Origin: UBA11612 sp963662375
Lineage (GTDB): Bacteria; Pseudomonadota; Alphaproteobacteria; Rhodospirillales; Rhodospirillaceae
DNA length: 64,000 nt
NCBI GenBank assembly: GCA_963662375.2
Contig: CAXXRP010000010.1
Span: 372,001 to 436,000, forward strand
Reading direction: 5' to 3'
Notes under the pieces: model-generated
Database searches by the model: none
What the model was told of the DNA's origin: nothing
What the model saw: only the letters and a program-made list of their open reading frames with translations
Position numbers and translations under genes: made by a program
Shown: positions 7,828-18,084 of the stretch, piece after piece
Position numbering within the stretch: position 1 is the first letter of the stretch
How the letters are laid out: every line of letters begins with the position of its first letter

Positions 7828-9636
7828 TCAGTTTTCGTAATGTGTCCGCCTACCGTACAACATGGTGATGTTAATACGCCGATTGAGGTAACCATCCATG
7901 AAATCGATGTCATCTGTTTCATGGAACAAGTCGGAGTTGAATATAACCGCGCGATTGGCGCGATAGGGTACAGTTATCGGTTTGGCACCGAAACGGTCAA
8001 GGAACGCCCGCATTGCAGATTCATTTCCATTATATTTCTCGGGTTCCCAGTCCTTTGGCGCCTTCACGTCCCAAATCACTACGCCACCGCTCTCGGAGTT
8101 GCGATTAGAATCATCCGGAGTAATCCAGAAATTCACGTTCACTGCGGCTTGATCGGCATGAATTTTAATCCCTTCAAGGCGGCTGTCGTATTTGAAGGCC
8201 CACAGCATCCGCAACCGATGATCCTCTATGATGGTTGGGAACGTATCACGTAACTCCTCGGCTACCTGCGCCAACAAAGGGCAGGCAAAGCCTTGCTCGG
8301 GCATTGCGCCTAGATAGCCGCTATCGTAAGACGTCCGCCACATGGTCGAGCCCCAACAGAAGCGCTGTAGTTTTTCCAGCGCTTCACCGGTCAAAAAGTT
8401 GTCGATCACGACGATCTGCGGCCGGCTTTTTTCCCATTGTGCCGCGGCGGGTTCTGCATTGGCTGGATTCATGGCGGTTGTGCTAAGCTTATCACCGTCC
8501 GCAATATAGAGTTCGCCATCCTTAACCAGCACTCCCTGTGCAGTGAGATAATCGCGTTGCTCGGCGTCATGGCGCTCCTTGTGCACTGAATGTGACGGCT
8601 TATCCCCGGTATTCGATTTTACCATTAGCTCAGCGGCCTGCCTGAAAACGGCTAGACCATCTGTTATGCGATTTAGTTCACACAGCAACCAACCACGTAA
8701 CGATAACGACGGTAAAAAATCAACTTGGATTGCCAACGCCTTGTCCACATATGCCAACGCGTCTTCAAGTCGATGTACCGTTCGTAAGGTCGTGGCACGG
8801 GCGTGGTACGCTTCCAAATTGTTCGGTGCTATAGCGAGTGCTTTATCGTAGCTGGCCAACGCGTCGTCAAAGCGTTTGAGACTTCGCAATGCCTTGCCGC
8901 GGTTGGTCCAAGCAAGAGCGTGGCCTGATTGAATCTTTACTGCTCTATCGTAGCTTTCCAGCGAATCCGCAAAGCGATTCATTTCGTACAGCGCCGCACC
9001 ACGATTGTTCCAGGCCTCGAACGAATTCGGGGTCTTAACAAGCATATTATCGAATGCAGCAACCGCCTCCGGATAGCGTTCCAGTTCCATTAACGCGTTG
9101 CCGCGATTGTAGAGTGCACCGACAAATGCCGGTTTGACGGCAAGCGCCTTGTCGAAATTGCTCAACGCCTCTTCAAGGCGCGTCAGCTCTAGCAACGCGG
9201 CGCCACGATTGGTCCAGGCCTCAGCGGTGAGCTGGATCGCCAGCGCTTTGTCAAAGGAGCCCACCGCTTCTTCAAGGCGACGCAATTTTGCCAAGATCAC
9301 ACCGCGATTATGCCAAGCCGCAGCGTCACCGGGTTCGCGAGCAACTACCTTGGAAATACTCGCCAGCGCCTTATCGTGCTGTCCAGCGTCCAGCAACAGA
9401 ACACTATGCAGGGCAAGTGCTTCTCGGGCATCCGGGTTAAGTTTCAGCGCCGATTTAACCGCCCGCAGTGCGGCGGGCTGGCGCTGCTGCTGGTAGAGTA
9501 AAAAGGCGAGCATGTATTGCGCCGAAAAATTTTTCCGTTCAGCCTTCAGGACTTGTCCATAAAGCCGCTCCGCCTCCACCAGTTTACCTGCCTAGTGCAG
9601 CGAAACAGCTTGATTAAGCAAGAATTGCGAAGTCAT
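7828..9636 (-). pseudogene. TPR / 2OG-Fe(II) oxygenase protein, interrupted by an early amber codon
   Basis: The natural start appears to be ATG at 9634-9636, with AGCGGA upstream. It encodes MTSQFLLNQAVSLH, then TAG at 9592-9594, then AGKLVEAERLYGQVL in the same frame. This is a typical first TPR helix with its Q codon (CAG) changed to TAG. The remaining frame can start at GTG 9579 and gives 583 residues: about nine TPR units, a linker, and a C-terminal 2-oxoglutarate/Fe(II) dioxygenase domain. H474 and D476 (IHAD), H553 (LFHETD) and a distal Arg form the iron and 2OG site. A GTG restart could keep the protein functional with half of its first repeat missing. Role unknown; related TPR-oxygenases modify proteins or surface glycans. 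Confidence 0.75.
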
Positions 9637-10318
9637 CGACGTTCCGCTTGGCCGTCCCACTTACCTCTAAGTAGCAATTAGGCTAGCACTCCAACAACGT
9701 ACCCACAAATAACTAGCTACCAAGCAAACCCTACAATTGTCCTGCTTATTTCGACCTGAATCGCATTTTCAATCGGCCAGTCCGGCATTGTATCCACGTC
9801 CCCTGCTCCCGCGCTTGGAACACTTAAAGCGAATAGCAACTGGAGGAGTGGTGTCAGGCTTCCCTAGTTTCAACCAAAGAAAATCGGTTCTGTGAAGGCA
9901 GTGGTGATTGTTGCCAAACACACGAAGGCCGGGGCAGCCGTTCCGGTCACGTAGGTAGGCAATAGTTGGTGGGTTTGGTGCGTCCTGAGTCCTCATCGAC
10001 TCATTTTGTCGAAAACGTCGATTTTGTCATAGAGAGAATATTGGGAGGGAAGTTGGGCCTTCTGGGTCCGGTTGGCCAATGGCCGCTCGAAATCCGATTG
10101 GTGCGACTCGCGCTCTGCGGCCTTGGCGCGACGAAGAAGATGGAGTGTTTTCAACTAGATAGATCTCCATGTCCGAGGCGGCTCAATCGACAAGACTATT
10201 GCAATCATGATATCGTTTAACGGCCCGGATTGACAGCAATTCGATGAATTTCAGGTGCGCCGGATTGCCGGATTGTCGGTTGCGCTTTAAATCCGGTGCC
10301 GCTCAGCGGAGATAAGAA
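9637..10318. other. Intergenic stretch with a dispersed repeat, no gene recognised
   Basis: About 680 bp between the TPR/oxygenase gene and ppk. Short open frames exist on both strands (for example 9769-9996 minus and 9966-10220 plus), but none has a recognisable family or a convincing ribosome-binding site. A 32-bp dispersed repeat lies at 9995-10026. The last part must carry the ppk promoter. Confidence 0.5.
9995..10026 (+). repeat. 32-bp dispersed repeat, copy 1
   Basis: Thirty-two bases beginning ATCGACTCATTTTGTC are found exactly, as the reverse complement, at 52304-52335. The similarity continues a few bases further (CATAG) with one inserted base. The core contains GTCGAAAACGTCGAT, which is partly self-complementary (TCGA-AAAC-GTCGA). 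The two copies are 42 kb apart in inverted orientation. Confidence 0.85.
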
Positions 10319-12499
10319 GTGACGTCAGCCGAAGCACTGCCTAAGCGCGCGCGCCGCGCCGCGAACGAAGCGCCGCCTGATATTGAATCGTTCGCTCCAG
10401 GCGAACGTTTCATCAATCGCGAGCTTTCGTGGCTGGCATTCAATACGCGTGTGATCGAGGAGGCGGGCAATAGGCACCATCCTCTTTTGGAGCGCGTACG
10501 GTTTCTCTCAATCTCAGCGTCGAACTTAGACGAATTTTATATGGTGCGTGTTGCTGGCTTGAAGGGTCAAGTCAACGCTGGCGTTGCTGAGCCATCGGCG
10601 GACGGCTTGACGCCGCAAGAGCAATTGGACCGTATAAACGAAATCGTGCGCTCTCTCTTTCACCAGCAAGATAAGATCTGGGGCGAATTAAGGGGCTTGC
10701 TGGAGGCTGAAGGCATCTACGTGGTTTCGCCTGATGAGCTAAGCGACGACGAGCGGAGCGATCTGGAAGCGCGTTTTCTCGACCACATCTTTCCGACTCT
10801 CACGCCTCTGGCGGTTGATCCCGCGCATCCGTTCCCTTTTATTCCCAACCTGGGACATGCGTTGGTTTTGCAGTTGGTTCGTATTGCCAACGGTGAAACC
10901 ATGCGCGCGTTGGTCCCTATTTCGCCGCAATCTCAACGTTTCATCCGGCTTTCCGGCGAGGGCATGCGCTTTATTCTTATCGAGGACGCGGTGTTCATGT
11001 TCTCCGGCACGCTGTTTCCTGGATACAAAGTTATGCAAAAATGGCATTTCCGGGTGATTCGTGATTCCGAAATGGAGGTTGATGAAGAAGCGGCGGACCT
11101 AGTCCGAAGTTTTGAAAGCGCATTAAAGCGCCGTCGTCGTGGCACTTGCATCCGCCTAGCGTTGGCCGGGGACATGCCCCCGGGACAAGTGCGGCTCATC
11201 TGCACGGAATTAGAAGTGTCGGCCGAAGACGCCTATCAGATTGCAGGCATGATCGGACAGGCGGACTTGAAACAGCTCATCTCGGATGAACGTCGTGACC
11301 TTCAATTTCCGCCGTATAATGCTCGCTTTCCCGAGCGCATCAGTGATTTTGGCGGTGATTGTTTCGCAGCGATCCGCCAGAAAGATATTGTCGTCCATCA
11401 TCCGTTCGAGTCATTCGATGTGGTCGTGCAGTTCTTGCGGCAGTCCGCGCGCGACCCCAAAGTTTTATCCATCAAGCAGACGCTTTACCGAACCAGTGAT
11501 AACAGCCCAATCGTCAAAGCGTTGGTCGAAGCGGCGGAGGCTGGAAAATCCGTCACGGCCATGGTGGAGCTGAAGGCGCGTTTTGACGAGGAAGCCAATA
11601 TACGCTGGGCGCGAGACTTGGAGCGGGCGGGCGCCAACGTGGTGTTCGGCTTCGTTGATCTTAAGACCCATGCCAAGATTTCACTAGTGGTGCGGCGCGA
11701 CAAAACAGAAACACGCTCCTACGTGCACTTTGGCACCGGTAACTATCACTCTGTCACCGCCAAGACATACACGGATTTGTCCTACTTCACGTGTGATCCG
11801 GCCCTATGCGGCGACGCCGCGCGGGTGTTCAACTTCATGACCGGATCCGCGCAACCCGACTCGCTTGAGAAGCTGGTAATCGCTCCCTTGGGTTTGAAAA
11901 AAAAACTGATGGACTTGATTGAAGAAGAAATCAGGTTCGTGACGCAAGGCAAACCAGGGGCCATTTGGGCGAAGATGAACTCCATCGTCGATCCGGACAT
12001 TATCGATGCCCTTTACCGGGCCTCTCAGGCCGGCGTGAAGATCGATCTGGTTGTACGCGGCATCTGTGGCCTCAGGCCCGGCGTAAAGAGATTGTCCGAA
12101 AACATCCGCGTTAAAAGCATTGTTGGACGCTTCTTGGAACATTCGCGAATTGTCTGTTTCGGCAATGGCTATGACATGCCCTCCGCCGAGGCTAAAGTGT
12201 ACATTTCCTCGGCGGATTGGATGCCGCGCAATCTGATGGCGCGCGTGGAGACCCTTGTGCCTGTGGAAAATCCAACCGTTCACCAGCAGGTTCTCGACCA
12301 GATCATGATCGCCAATTTCAAAGATAATTTGCAAAGCTGGAATCTGCGTCCGGACGGCACATATGAGCGCCAATCAACCGATGGTACGCTGTTCTCTGCT
12401 TACGAATATTTTATGACCAATCCAAGTTTGTCGGGCCAGGGCAACGCTCTTGAGCGTGTCAAGAAACGTGTCGCAAAGCTGGTTCCCAGCCGGCGCTAA
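10319..12499 (+). CDS. ppk: Polyphosphate kinase 1
   Basis: A 726-residue PPK1, which reversibly polymerises the gamma phosphate of ATP into inorganic polyphosphate. The two histidines of the phospholipase-D-like domains are visible: H451 in DLKTHAKISLVV (autophosphorylated residue) and H608 in EHSRIVCF. The N-terminal FINRELSWLAFN is the family signature. Translation starts at GTG 10319 with GGAGATAAG upstream. ppx begins 67 bp downstream on the same strand, so synthesis and degradation of polyphosphate are encoded together. Confidence 0.97.
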   Translation: MTSAEALPKRARRAANEAPPDIESFAPGERFINRELSWLAFNTRVIEEAGNRHHPLLERVRFLSISASNLDEFYMVRVAGLKGQVNAGVAEPSADGLTPQEQLDRINEIVRSLFHQQDKIWGELRGLLEAEGIYVVSPDELSDDERSDLEARFLDHIFPTLTPLAVDPAHPFPFIPNLGHALVLQLVRIANGETMRALVPISPQSQRFIRLSGEGMRFILIEDAVFMFSGTLFPGYKVMQKWHFRVIRDSEMEVDEEAADLVRSFESALKRRRRGTCIRLALAGDMPPGQVRLICTELEVSAEDAYQIAGMIGQADLKQLISDERRDLQFPPYNARFPERISDFGGDCFAAIRQKDIVVHHPFESFDVVVQFLRQSARDPKVLSIKQTLYRTSDNSPIVKALVEAAEAGKSVTAMVELKARFDEEANIRWARDLERAGANVVFGFVDLKTHAKISLVVRRDKTETRSYVHFGTGNYHSVTAKTYTDLSYFTCDPALCGDAARVFNFMTGSAQPDSLEKLVIAPLGLKKKLMDLIEEEIRFVTQGKPGAIWAKMNSIVDPDIIDALYRASQAGVKIDLVVRGICGLRPGVKRLSENIRVKSIVGRFLEHSRIVCFGNGYDMPSAEAKVYISSADWMPRNLMARVETLVPVENPTVHQQVLDQIMIANFKDNLQSWNLRPDGTYERQSTDGTLFSAYEYFMTNPSLSGQGNALERVKKRVAKLVPSRR

Positions 12500-12566
12500 A
12501 GCTGATATCAAGCGCGGCATCCAGCGGCGGTGGCCGCGCAGTCAGGATCGATAAAGCTGTTCCCTT

Positions 12567-14081
12567 ATGGCCCTTAAGGACTCGGCTAGGCACTCTGATA
12601 TTGGAGCCGGCGCCCGTGAGCGACCGGTGGCCGTCATCGATATAGGCTCCAATTCCGTGCGCCTTGTGGTCTACAGCGGCATGACGCGCGCACCAATTCC
12701 CCTGCACAACGAAAAAGTTATCTGTGCTCTGGGCAAGGGCCTGGAAAAGACCGGGTGTCTGAATGCCGCCAGCGTTGGTATGGCGCTCGAAACGGTCGAG
12801 CGGTTTGTGGCCCTCGCCAAGTCGTTGGGGGCTGAACGGATAGATACCATGGGCACAGCTGCGATGCGGGACGCGGTCAACGGTGCTGAATTCGCCCAGG
12901 CCATTCAGAAGCGCTGTAAAGTGGAAGTGCAGATTCTATCTGGCAAGCAAGAAGCGCGGTGCTCGGCCTTAGGTGTGCTTTGCGGTATTCCCGACGCGGA
13001 GGGCGTGATCGCCGATCTAGGTGGTGGGAGCCTGGAGCTCGTTCAGGTGGGTGGTGGCACCATGAGCGAGCATACGACGCTCCCCCTAGGTCTATTGCGC
13101 CTGGATGAGGCCTCGGACGGGGATCAAGGTAGGGCTCTCTCCATCATCAACAAGGCGCTGGAGAAACATCAGTGGATGTCCAAGGGAAAGGACAGGACGC
13201 TGTACGCGGTCGGGGGGGCGTGGCGGTCGTTGGCGCGCGTTTGCATCGCGCAGATGGATTACCCGCTCCATGTTCTGGACAACTTTACCCTTGAGCGCCA
13301 GAAAGCCATTTCTCTGTTCGATGTGGTTGCGCGCCTGGGCTCCAAAAGTCTTGAGCAGATCAAGGGCGTTTCACGAGCGCGGTTGGCGACTCTGCCGCTC
13401 GCCGCCGCCGTGCTGGAGCGCATTTTGGAGATCAACGAGCCGCGCGAATTGGTTTTCTCGATTTACGGCATGCGTGAAGGTCAGTTTTTTAGCGCGCTGC
13501 CTGAGAGTACGCGCAAGCAAGACCCGCTCATTAGCCTGGCGGAGGAAATCGGGCGCAGCGCGGGCCGAGACCCGGAGGTCGGGCGCGAAACATTCGATTG
13601 GATGGCACCGCTGATCGAGAACGAGAGTCCTCAACAAAAACGCCTGCATTTGACGGCTTGCCTTCTGCGCGACGTGTGGTGGACTGAACACCCTGACTAC
13701 CGTGCCGAACAGGCGTTTCTGCGCGTGTTACGGTGGCCGTTCTTGGGCCTTGGCCATGAAGACCGGGCCGCGTTGGCGCTGGCCCTTTATTATCGCTATA
13801 GCACGACGCCTACGGAGCGTATCGTGGTGCAGGCCCATGCGCTTCTTGATGAGGCTCACATTCGGCAGGTGAAAACGATCGGCCTTACCTTGCGATTAGC
13901 TTACGCGTTGTCGGCAGGCGGGCCCCGCGTTCTACGCAAAACATCTATACACGCCGCTAATGGGAAGCTCGTTTTGAAGCTCCCCCAGTCAGACCCTCTG
14001 TTTGCGACAGGTCCATATCCTCGGCGCTTAAAGCGGTTGGCTGATCATCTCGGTCTTGAAGATAGTGTCCAGTGGGTGTGA
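12567..14081 (+). CDS. ppx: Exopolyphosphatase (Ppx/GppA family)
   Basis: A 504-residue protein of the actin-like ASKHA fold. The phosphate-1 loop VAVIDIGSNSVRLVV and the phosphate-2 loop VIADLGGGSLELVQV are intact. A C-terminal all-helical region follows, where an HD-like domain lies in Ppx. It processively removes terminal phosphate from polyphosphate, and some members also hydrolyse pppGpp. It directly follows ppk. It ends 6 bp before the stop codon of the convergent TPR gene. Confidence 0.93.
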   Translation: MALKDSARHSDIGAGARERPVAVIDIGSNSVRLVVYSGMTRAPIPLHNEKVICALGKGLEKTGCLNAASVGMALETVERFVALAKSLGAERIDTMGTAAMRDAVNGAEFAQAIQKRCKVEVQILSGKQEARCSALGVLCGIPDAEGVIADLGGGSLELVQVGGGTMSEHTTLPLGLLRLDEASDGDQGRALSIINKALEKHQWMSKGKDRTLYAVGGAWRSLARVCIAQMDYPLHVLDNFTLERQKAISLFDVVARLGSKSLEQIKGVSRARLATLPLAAAVLERILEINEPRELVFSIYGMREGQFFSALPESTRKQDPLISLAEEIGRSAGRDPEVGRETFDWMAPLIENESPQQKRLHLTACLLRDVWWTEHPDYRAEQAFLRVLRWPFLGLGHEDRAALALALYYRYSTTPTERIVVQAHALLDEAHIRQVKTIGLTLRLAYALSAGGPRVLRKTSIHAANGKLVLKLPQSDPLFATGPYPRRLKRLADHLGLEDSVQWV

Positions 14082-14087
14082 GCGATG

Positions 14088-14852
14088 CTACAGTTCCAGT
14101 TCTACCGGCGGCTGGTCGCGCAAGAGGGGGGATAACCGCCATTCAAGCTGATAGTTCGCATCGGGGAATCGCTTGGAGAATTCCTTAAACGCTTGCGCGG
14201 CGCCTTTACTGGTACCAGTTTTGTATTCCGAAGCGATCCATAACAAAATCCACCGCTTATCTATGTCTTCTCCGGATGAATCCGCTTCATTGATCGCGGT
14301 TTGTATGCGCTCAACTGCTGCCCCATAGTCCTTTAGCATGTAACGCGCTTGCGCGATCATCACAAGACTCTGAACGTCCTTTTCAGCGCCTACGGCATCA
14401 AAAAAGCGTTCACCTGCTTCGATGGACTTGTGATATTCGCCGGCATTGTAATGCAATGCCGCGATAGCTTTGATTTGGTTGGGAACCTCCTTCTCGGGCA
14501 CCTGCCCAGTGGACAACGCAGAATCCAATGCGCTCGCTGCCGCGCCGTAGTTTTGTAAATTCACGAGAATAGACGCTATTAATGTCCGGATGACGTACGA
14601 TTCATAGATCGTCAAATCCGGCTTGTTTGATGCGGCGTGGGCTTTCGCCAGGGCGGTCTCCAGTTCACCGCCGATCAGCAGCTCTCTCAACTGGTCCAAT
14701 GTGGCGTTCATCTCGGGGCCGACCGACCGCGGTGTGTCGGCGGCCTCGGCTCGTACGTGAGGCGCCGCTGTAGCGACAACGCTCAGCGCAAGAACGAATA
14801 CGGCCAACCGCACAGATACCAGGGTCATGGATGTGGTCCCCAACATTCGCAA
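14088..14852 (-). CDS. Exported TPR-like protein of unknown function
   Basis: A 254-residue protein with a signal peptide (hydrophobic core VRLAVFVLALSVVATAA, cleavage near VRAEA). The mature part is helical with TPR-like repeats: NYGAAASALDSAL, EYHKSIEAGERFF and DYGAAVERIQTAI are the second helices of successive units. It is probably a periplasmic scaffold. Its gene lies between ppx (convergent) and rnd; rnd is upstream on the same strand 29 bp away, so the two may be co-transcribed. No catalytic motif. Confidence 0.78.
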   Translation of the reverse strand: MRMLGTTSMTLVSVRLAVFVLALSVVATAAPHVRAEAADTPRSVGPEMNATLDQLRELLIGGELETALAKAHAASNKPDLTIYESYVIRTLIASILVNLQNYGAAASALDSALSTGQVPEKEVPNQIKAIAALHYNAGEYHKSIEAGERFFDAVGAEKDVQSLVMIAQARYMLKDYGAAVERIQTAINEADSSGEDIDKRWILLWIASEYKTGTSKGAAQAFKEFSKRFPDANYQLEWRLSPLLRDQPPVELEL

Positions 14853-14881
14853 TGCAAAGATGATAGCAAATGCAGCGGATG

Positions 14882-16036
14882 TCAGCGTTCAAACACTTCG
14901 ACAGCTTTGCCATCAGGGGACAGGCCGATCGCCAGACCGCCATGCTTCAGCTTCAAGGCGTCGGCCCCGAACAATTCGCGCCGCCAACCATGCAGAGCGG
15001 GTACATTAGAGGAATCAGACAGGGCTATGGCCTCGATATCGTCGCTGGACGCGATGAGTTTTTGCGCCACGTCGTGCGTCTCGGCCTTGGTTTTCAGTAG
15101 CAGTTTGAGAAGATCGATGAGAGCCTTTGGGGCCTGATCGTCACGTCCGCCTCCACCCTCGAGACGCGGGCACTTAGACTCGGGAATCGTTTGTCCCTTT
15201 GCGACAGCCTCCAGAACGCCCTCCACGTACTTTCCGCTAGCAAGTGACTTCGCGATCCGCGAGCGCTTTATGTCGTCCACAGTTTTGGGGAGACTGGCTG
15301 CCAATTCCAGTAGCGCGTCGTCTTTGGCCACGCGTTGGCGCGGCATGTCTAAGGACTGGGCGGTTGACTCGCGCCATTCGGCTAGTTCGCGCAGCACCGC
15401 AAGCAACCGCGGCGCTCGCGTGCGTGCGCGGATGCGGCGCCAGATTTCGCGTGGTTCTACTTTATAGGTCGCGGGGCTTGCGAGTACCGCGTCCTCCTCG
15501 TCCAGCCACGACTTTCGGCCGGTTTGTTCGAGCTTCTTTACCAGCGTCGTATAGACGGTCCGCAAGTAGGTGACGTCGCCTAAGGCGTATTGGATCTGAC
15601 GTTCCGTGAGCGGTCGCCGCGACCAGTCGGCAAAGCGCTGCGATTTGTCGAGACGTCCACCGGTCAACCGCGAGACCAAGGTTTCATAACCCACTTGGTC
15701 GCCGAACCCGCAGACCATCGCCGCGATCTGAGTATCGAAGATAGGTTTCGGAACGGCGCCGGTGGCGGTATAAAAAATTTCCAAGTCCTGACGGCCGGCG
15801 TGAAAAACCTTCAAAACGTCGGGATTAGCCAAAAGCTCGAAAAGCGGCGCGAGGTCGAGGCCAGGTGCAAGGGAATCGATGCAGCGGGCGTCCTCAGGCC
15901 CCGCCACCTGCACCAAACATAATTTGGCCCAGTAGGTGGTCTCCCGCATGAACTCGGTATCGACGGCGATGAACTCGGTGGATTTCAGACCCTCGCAGAA
16001 GTCAGCCAGGGACGCCGTGTCGGTGATAAGGGTCAT
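14882..16036 (-). CDS. rnd: Ribonuclease D
   Basis: A 384-residue 3'-5' exoribonuclease of the DEDD superfamily that trims tRNA precursors. D26 and E28 sit in VDTEF (exo I), HAGRQDLEIF is exo II and YALGDVTYL exo III. An HRDC-type helical region follows in the second half (WRRIRARTRAPRLLAVLRELAEWRE region). Length is typical. It is divergent from aspS across 200 bp, a common alphaproteobacterial arrangement. Confidence 0.95.
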   Translation of the reverse strand: MTLITDTASLADFCEGLKSTEFIAVDTEFMRETTYWAKLCLVQVAGPEDARCIDSLAPGLDLAPLFELLANPDVLKVFHAGRQDLEIFYTATGAVPKPIFDTQIAAMVCGFGDQVGYETLVSRLTGGRLDKSQRFADWSRRPLTERQIQYALGDVTYLRTVYTTLVKKLEQTGRKSWLDEEDAVLASPATYKVEPREIWRRIRARTRAPRLLAVLRELAEWRESTAQSLDMPRQRVAKDDALLELAASLPKTVDDIKRSRIAKSLASGKYVEGVLEAVAKGQTIPESKCPRLEGGGGRDDQAPKALIDLLKLLLKTKAETHDVAQKLIASSDDIEAIALSDSSNVPALHGWRRELFGADALKLKHGGLAIGLSPDGKAVEVFER

Positions 16037-16138
16037 GAGAAAGTCTTAGCGGTTGACCTCACGGGCCGCAACCGCAGGCGCGTGACGTAATTTCAAGCCC
16101 TGTGATGGGCCCACGCAGAGATTTGACCGCCGCGAGTC

Positions 16139-16167
16139 TTGACAAATGAGTGGGTTCGGTGTGGTTT
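16139..16167 (+). promoter_or_regulatory. Candidate aspS promoter
   Basis: A perfect TTGACA (16139-16144) is followed after 17 bp by TGGTTT, a poor -10 match. It lies about 70 bp before the aspS ATG in the rnd/aspS divergent region. The -35 match and spacing are seen; promoter activity is inferred. Confidence 0.3.
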
Positions 16168-16237
16168 CACGCCGCCCGGGGGTCCGCCGTCGGACCGTGG
16201 GGGCTTTCGTTTATCCCCGTTTAGCAAGGATCTGGCG

Positions 16238-18043
16238 ATGCACCGCTACCGAACACACACCTGCGACGGCCTTCGCGAGGAGGACGCCGGCAAGGAAGCA
16301 CGTCTGTCGGGCTGGGTTCATCGCAAGCGTGATCATGGAAATCTGCTGTTTGTGGATTTGCGCGATCAATACGGTGTGACCCAATGCGTTGCCGATGCGT
16401 CCAGCGATGTATTTGGCGCTCTGGAGGCCGTGCGTCCAGAAAGCGTTATTTGCGTGACCGGAAAGGTTGTCCCCCGATCCGCTGATACTGTGAATGATAA
16501 GCTCCCCACCGGTTATGTTGAAGTGGTGGCGGCTAGCGTCGAGGTGCTGTCCGAGGCTGCCACGCTGCCCATGCAAGTCGCAGGCGATCAGGAATACTCG
16601 GAGGAAATGCGGCTAACATACCGCTTCCTCGATCTTCGCCGCGAAAAGATGCGTGAGAATATACTGCTGCGATCGGGCGTGATTGCCAGTCTTCGCCGGC
16701 GGATGTGGGATGCAGGCTTTGTGGAGTACCAAACGCCGCTCTTGACCGCTTCCTCGCCGGAAGGCGCGCGCGACTTTTTGGTGCCGTCGCGCCTTCATCC
16801 GGGCAAGTTCTACGCGCTACCTCAGGCGCCGCAGCAATTTAAGCAACTCATAATGACGTCCGGATTCGACCGTTACTTCCAGATTGCGCCATGCTTTCGC
16901 GATGAAGATAGCCGTGCCGACCGATCGCCTGGTGAATTTTACCAATTGGATTTTGAAATGGCATTCGTCACGCAGGACGATGTCTTTGCCGCCATTGAAC
17001 CGGTGCTCGCTGGCGTTTTTGAGGAATTCAGCAACGGCCGTCCTGTGACGCAAGTGCCCTTTCCACGCATCGCCTACGATGAAGCTATGCTGAGATACGG
17101 CAGCGATAAGCCCGATTTACGTAACCCCCTGCTTGTCACCGACGTGACCGACGCCTTTAAGGGTTCCAACTTCGGCCTGTTTGCAAAAAATATTGAGAAG
17201 GGGGCCATAGTAAGGGCGGTGCCCGCGCCCAAGTCTGCCGATCAGCCGCGCAGTTGGTTCGATAAGCTTAATGAGTGGGCGCGAGGCGAAGGCGCTGGTG
17301 GGTTGGGCTATATCCAGTACAAGGATGGTGAGGCGCGCGGTCCCATTGCTAAGCATCTCGACCCCGACCGTGTGGCGGCTATCGAGGCGATGGCGGGGGC
17401 GAGTGACGGCGACAGTGTCTTTTTCGTCTGCGATCAGCCCGATTTGGCGGCCAAATTTTCCGGTCAGGTGCGTACCAAGATCTGCGATGAGCTCGGTCTT
17501 CTTGATCGCAACAAATTCATATTTTGCTGGATCGTGGACTACCCCATGTACGAGCGGAATAAGGATACCGGCCAAGTTGAGTTCAGCCACAATCCCTTCT
17601 CCATGCCCCAAGGCGGTTTGGAGGCTCTACTCCAGCGGGACCCTCTGACCATCAAAGCCTACCAGTATGACATCGTTTGCAACGGCGTAGAGTTGTCGTC
17701 CGGTGCGATCCGGAACCATCGTCCGGACATCATGTATAAGGCCTTTGAAATCGCTGGGTACACGAATGAGGAGGTAGAAGAGCGTTTTGGCGGCATGCTT
17801 AATGCGTTTAAGTATGGCGCGCCGCCCCACGGTGGCTCCGCACCGGGGATCGACCGCATAATCATGTTACTCGCCGACGAGCCCAACCTGCGCGAAGTGA
17901 TACTCTTCCCCATGAATGGCCGGGCCGAAGATCTGCTCATGCAGGCGCCCAATTCGGGGTCGCCGAAGCACCTTAAAGAGCTTCACATCAAATTGGATCT
18001 TCCTAAGCAGGCCGGCCCCAAAATAACAGCGCCCGTTTCGTAA
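16238..18043 (+). CDS. aspS: Aspartyl-tRNA synthetase
   Basis: A 601-residue class II synthetase of the bacterial type. Order: an N-terminal OB-fold anticodon-binding domain (LSGWVHRKRDHGNLLFVDLRD), a catalytic core with motif 2 (CFRDEDSRADRSPGEFYQLDFEM in the sequence, key residues FRDE and R-x-D) and motif 3 (GGSAPGIDR), and the GAD insertion between them. The ATG at 16238 (MHRYRTHTCD) is the conserved start; the frame is open upstream to 16139 but that part does not resemble the family. Whether it also charges tRNA-Asn cannot be told from the window. A hairpin overlaps its stop codon. Confidence 0.96.
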   Translation: MHRYRTHTCDGLREEDAGKEARLSGWVHRKRDHGNLLFVDLRDQYGVTQCVADASSDVFGALEAVRPESVICVTGKVVPRSADTVNDKLPTGYVEVVAASVEVLSEAATLPMQVAGDQEYSEEMRLTYRFLDLRREKMRENILLRSGVIASLRRRMWDAGFVEYQTPLLTASSPEGARDFLVPSRLHPGKFYALPQAPQQFKQLIMTSGFDRYFQIAPCFRDEDSRADRSPGEFYQLDFEMAFVTQDDVFAAIEPVLAGVFEEFSNGRPVTQVPFPRIAYDEAMLRYGSDKPDLRNPLLVTDVTDAFKGSNFGLFAKNIEKGAIVRAVPAPKSADQPRSWFDKLNEWARGEGAGGLGYIQYKDGEARGPIAKHLDPDRVAAIEAMAGASDGDSVFFVCDQPDLAAKFSGQVRTKICDELGLLDRNKFIFCWIVDYPMYERNKDTGQVEFSHNPFSMPQGGLEALLQRDPLTIKAYQYDIVCNGVELSSGAIRNHRPDIMYKAFEIAGYTNEEVEERFGGMLNAFKYGAPPHGGSAPGIDRIIMLLADEPNLREVILFPMNGRAEDLLMQAPNSGSPKHLKELHIKLDLPKQAGPKITAPVS

Positions 18044-18054
18044 AGCGGGCGCTG
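18027..18054 (+). terminator. Hairpin overlapping the aspS stop
   Basis: CAGCGCCCG (18027-18035) pairs with CGGGCGCTG (18046-18054); the aspS TAA lies in the loop. The downstream AAGGTTTAAT is only weakly U-rich, so termination may be inefficient. Confidence 0.45.
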
Positions 18055-18084
18055 AAGGTTTAATCGCCTGATGGGCGCGATAGA

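Noticed and set aside
16139..16237. Upstream extension of the aspS frame
   Set aside because: The first 33 codons do not resemble AspRS, and the conserved N-terminus starts at the ATG at 16238.
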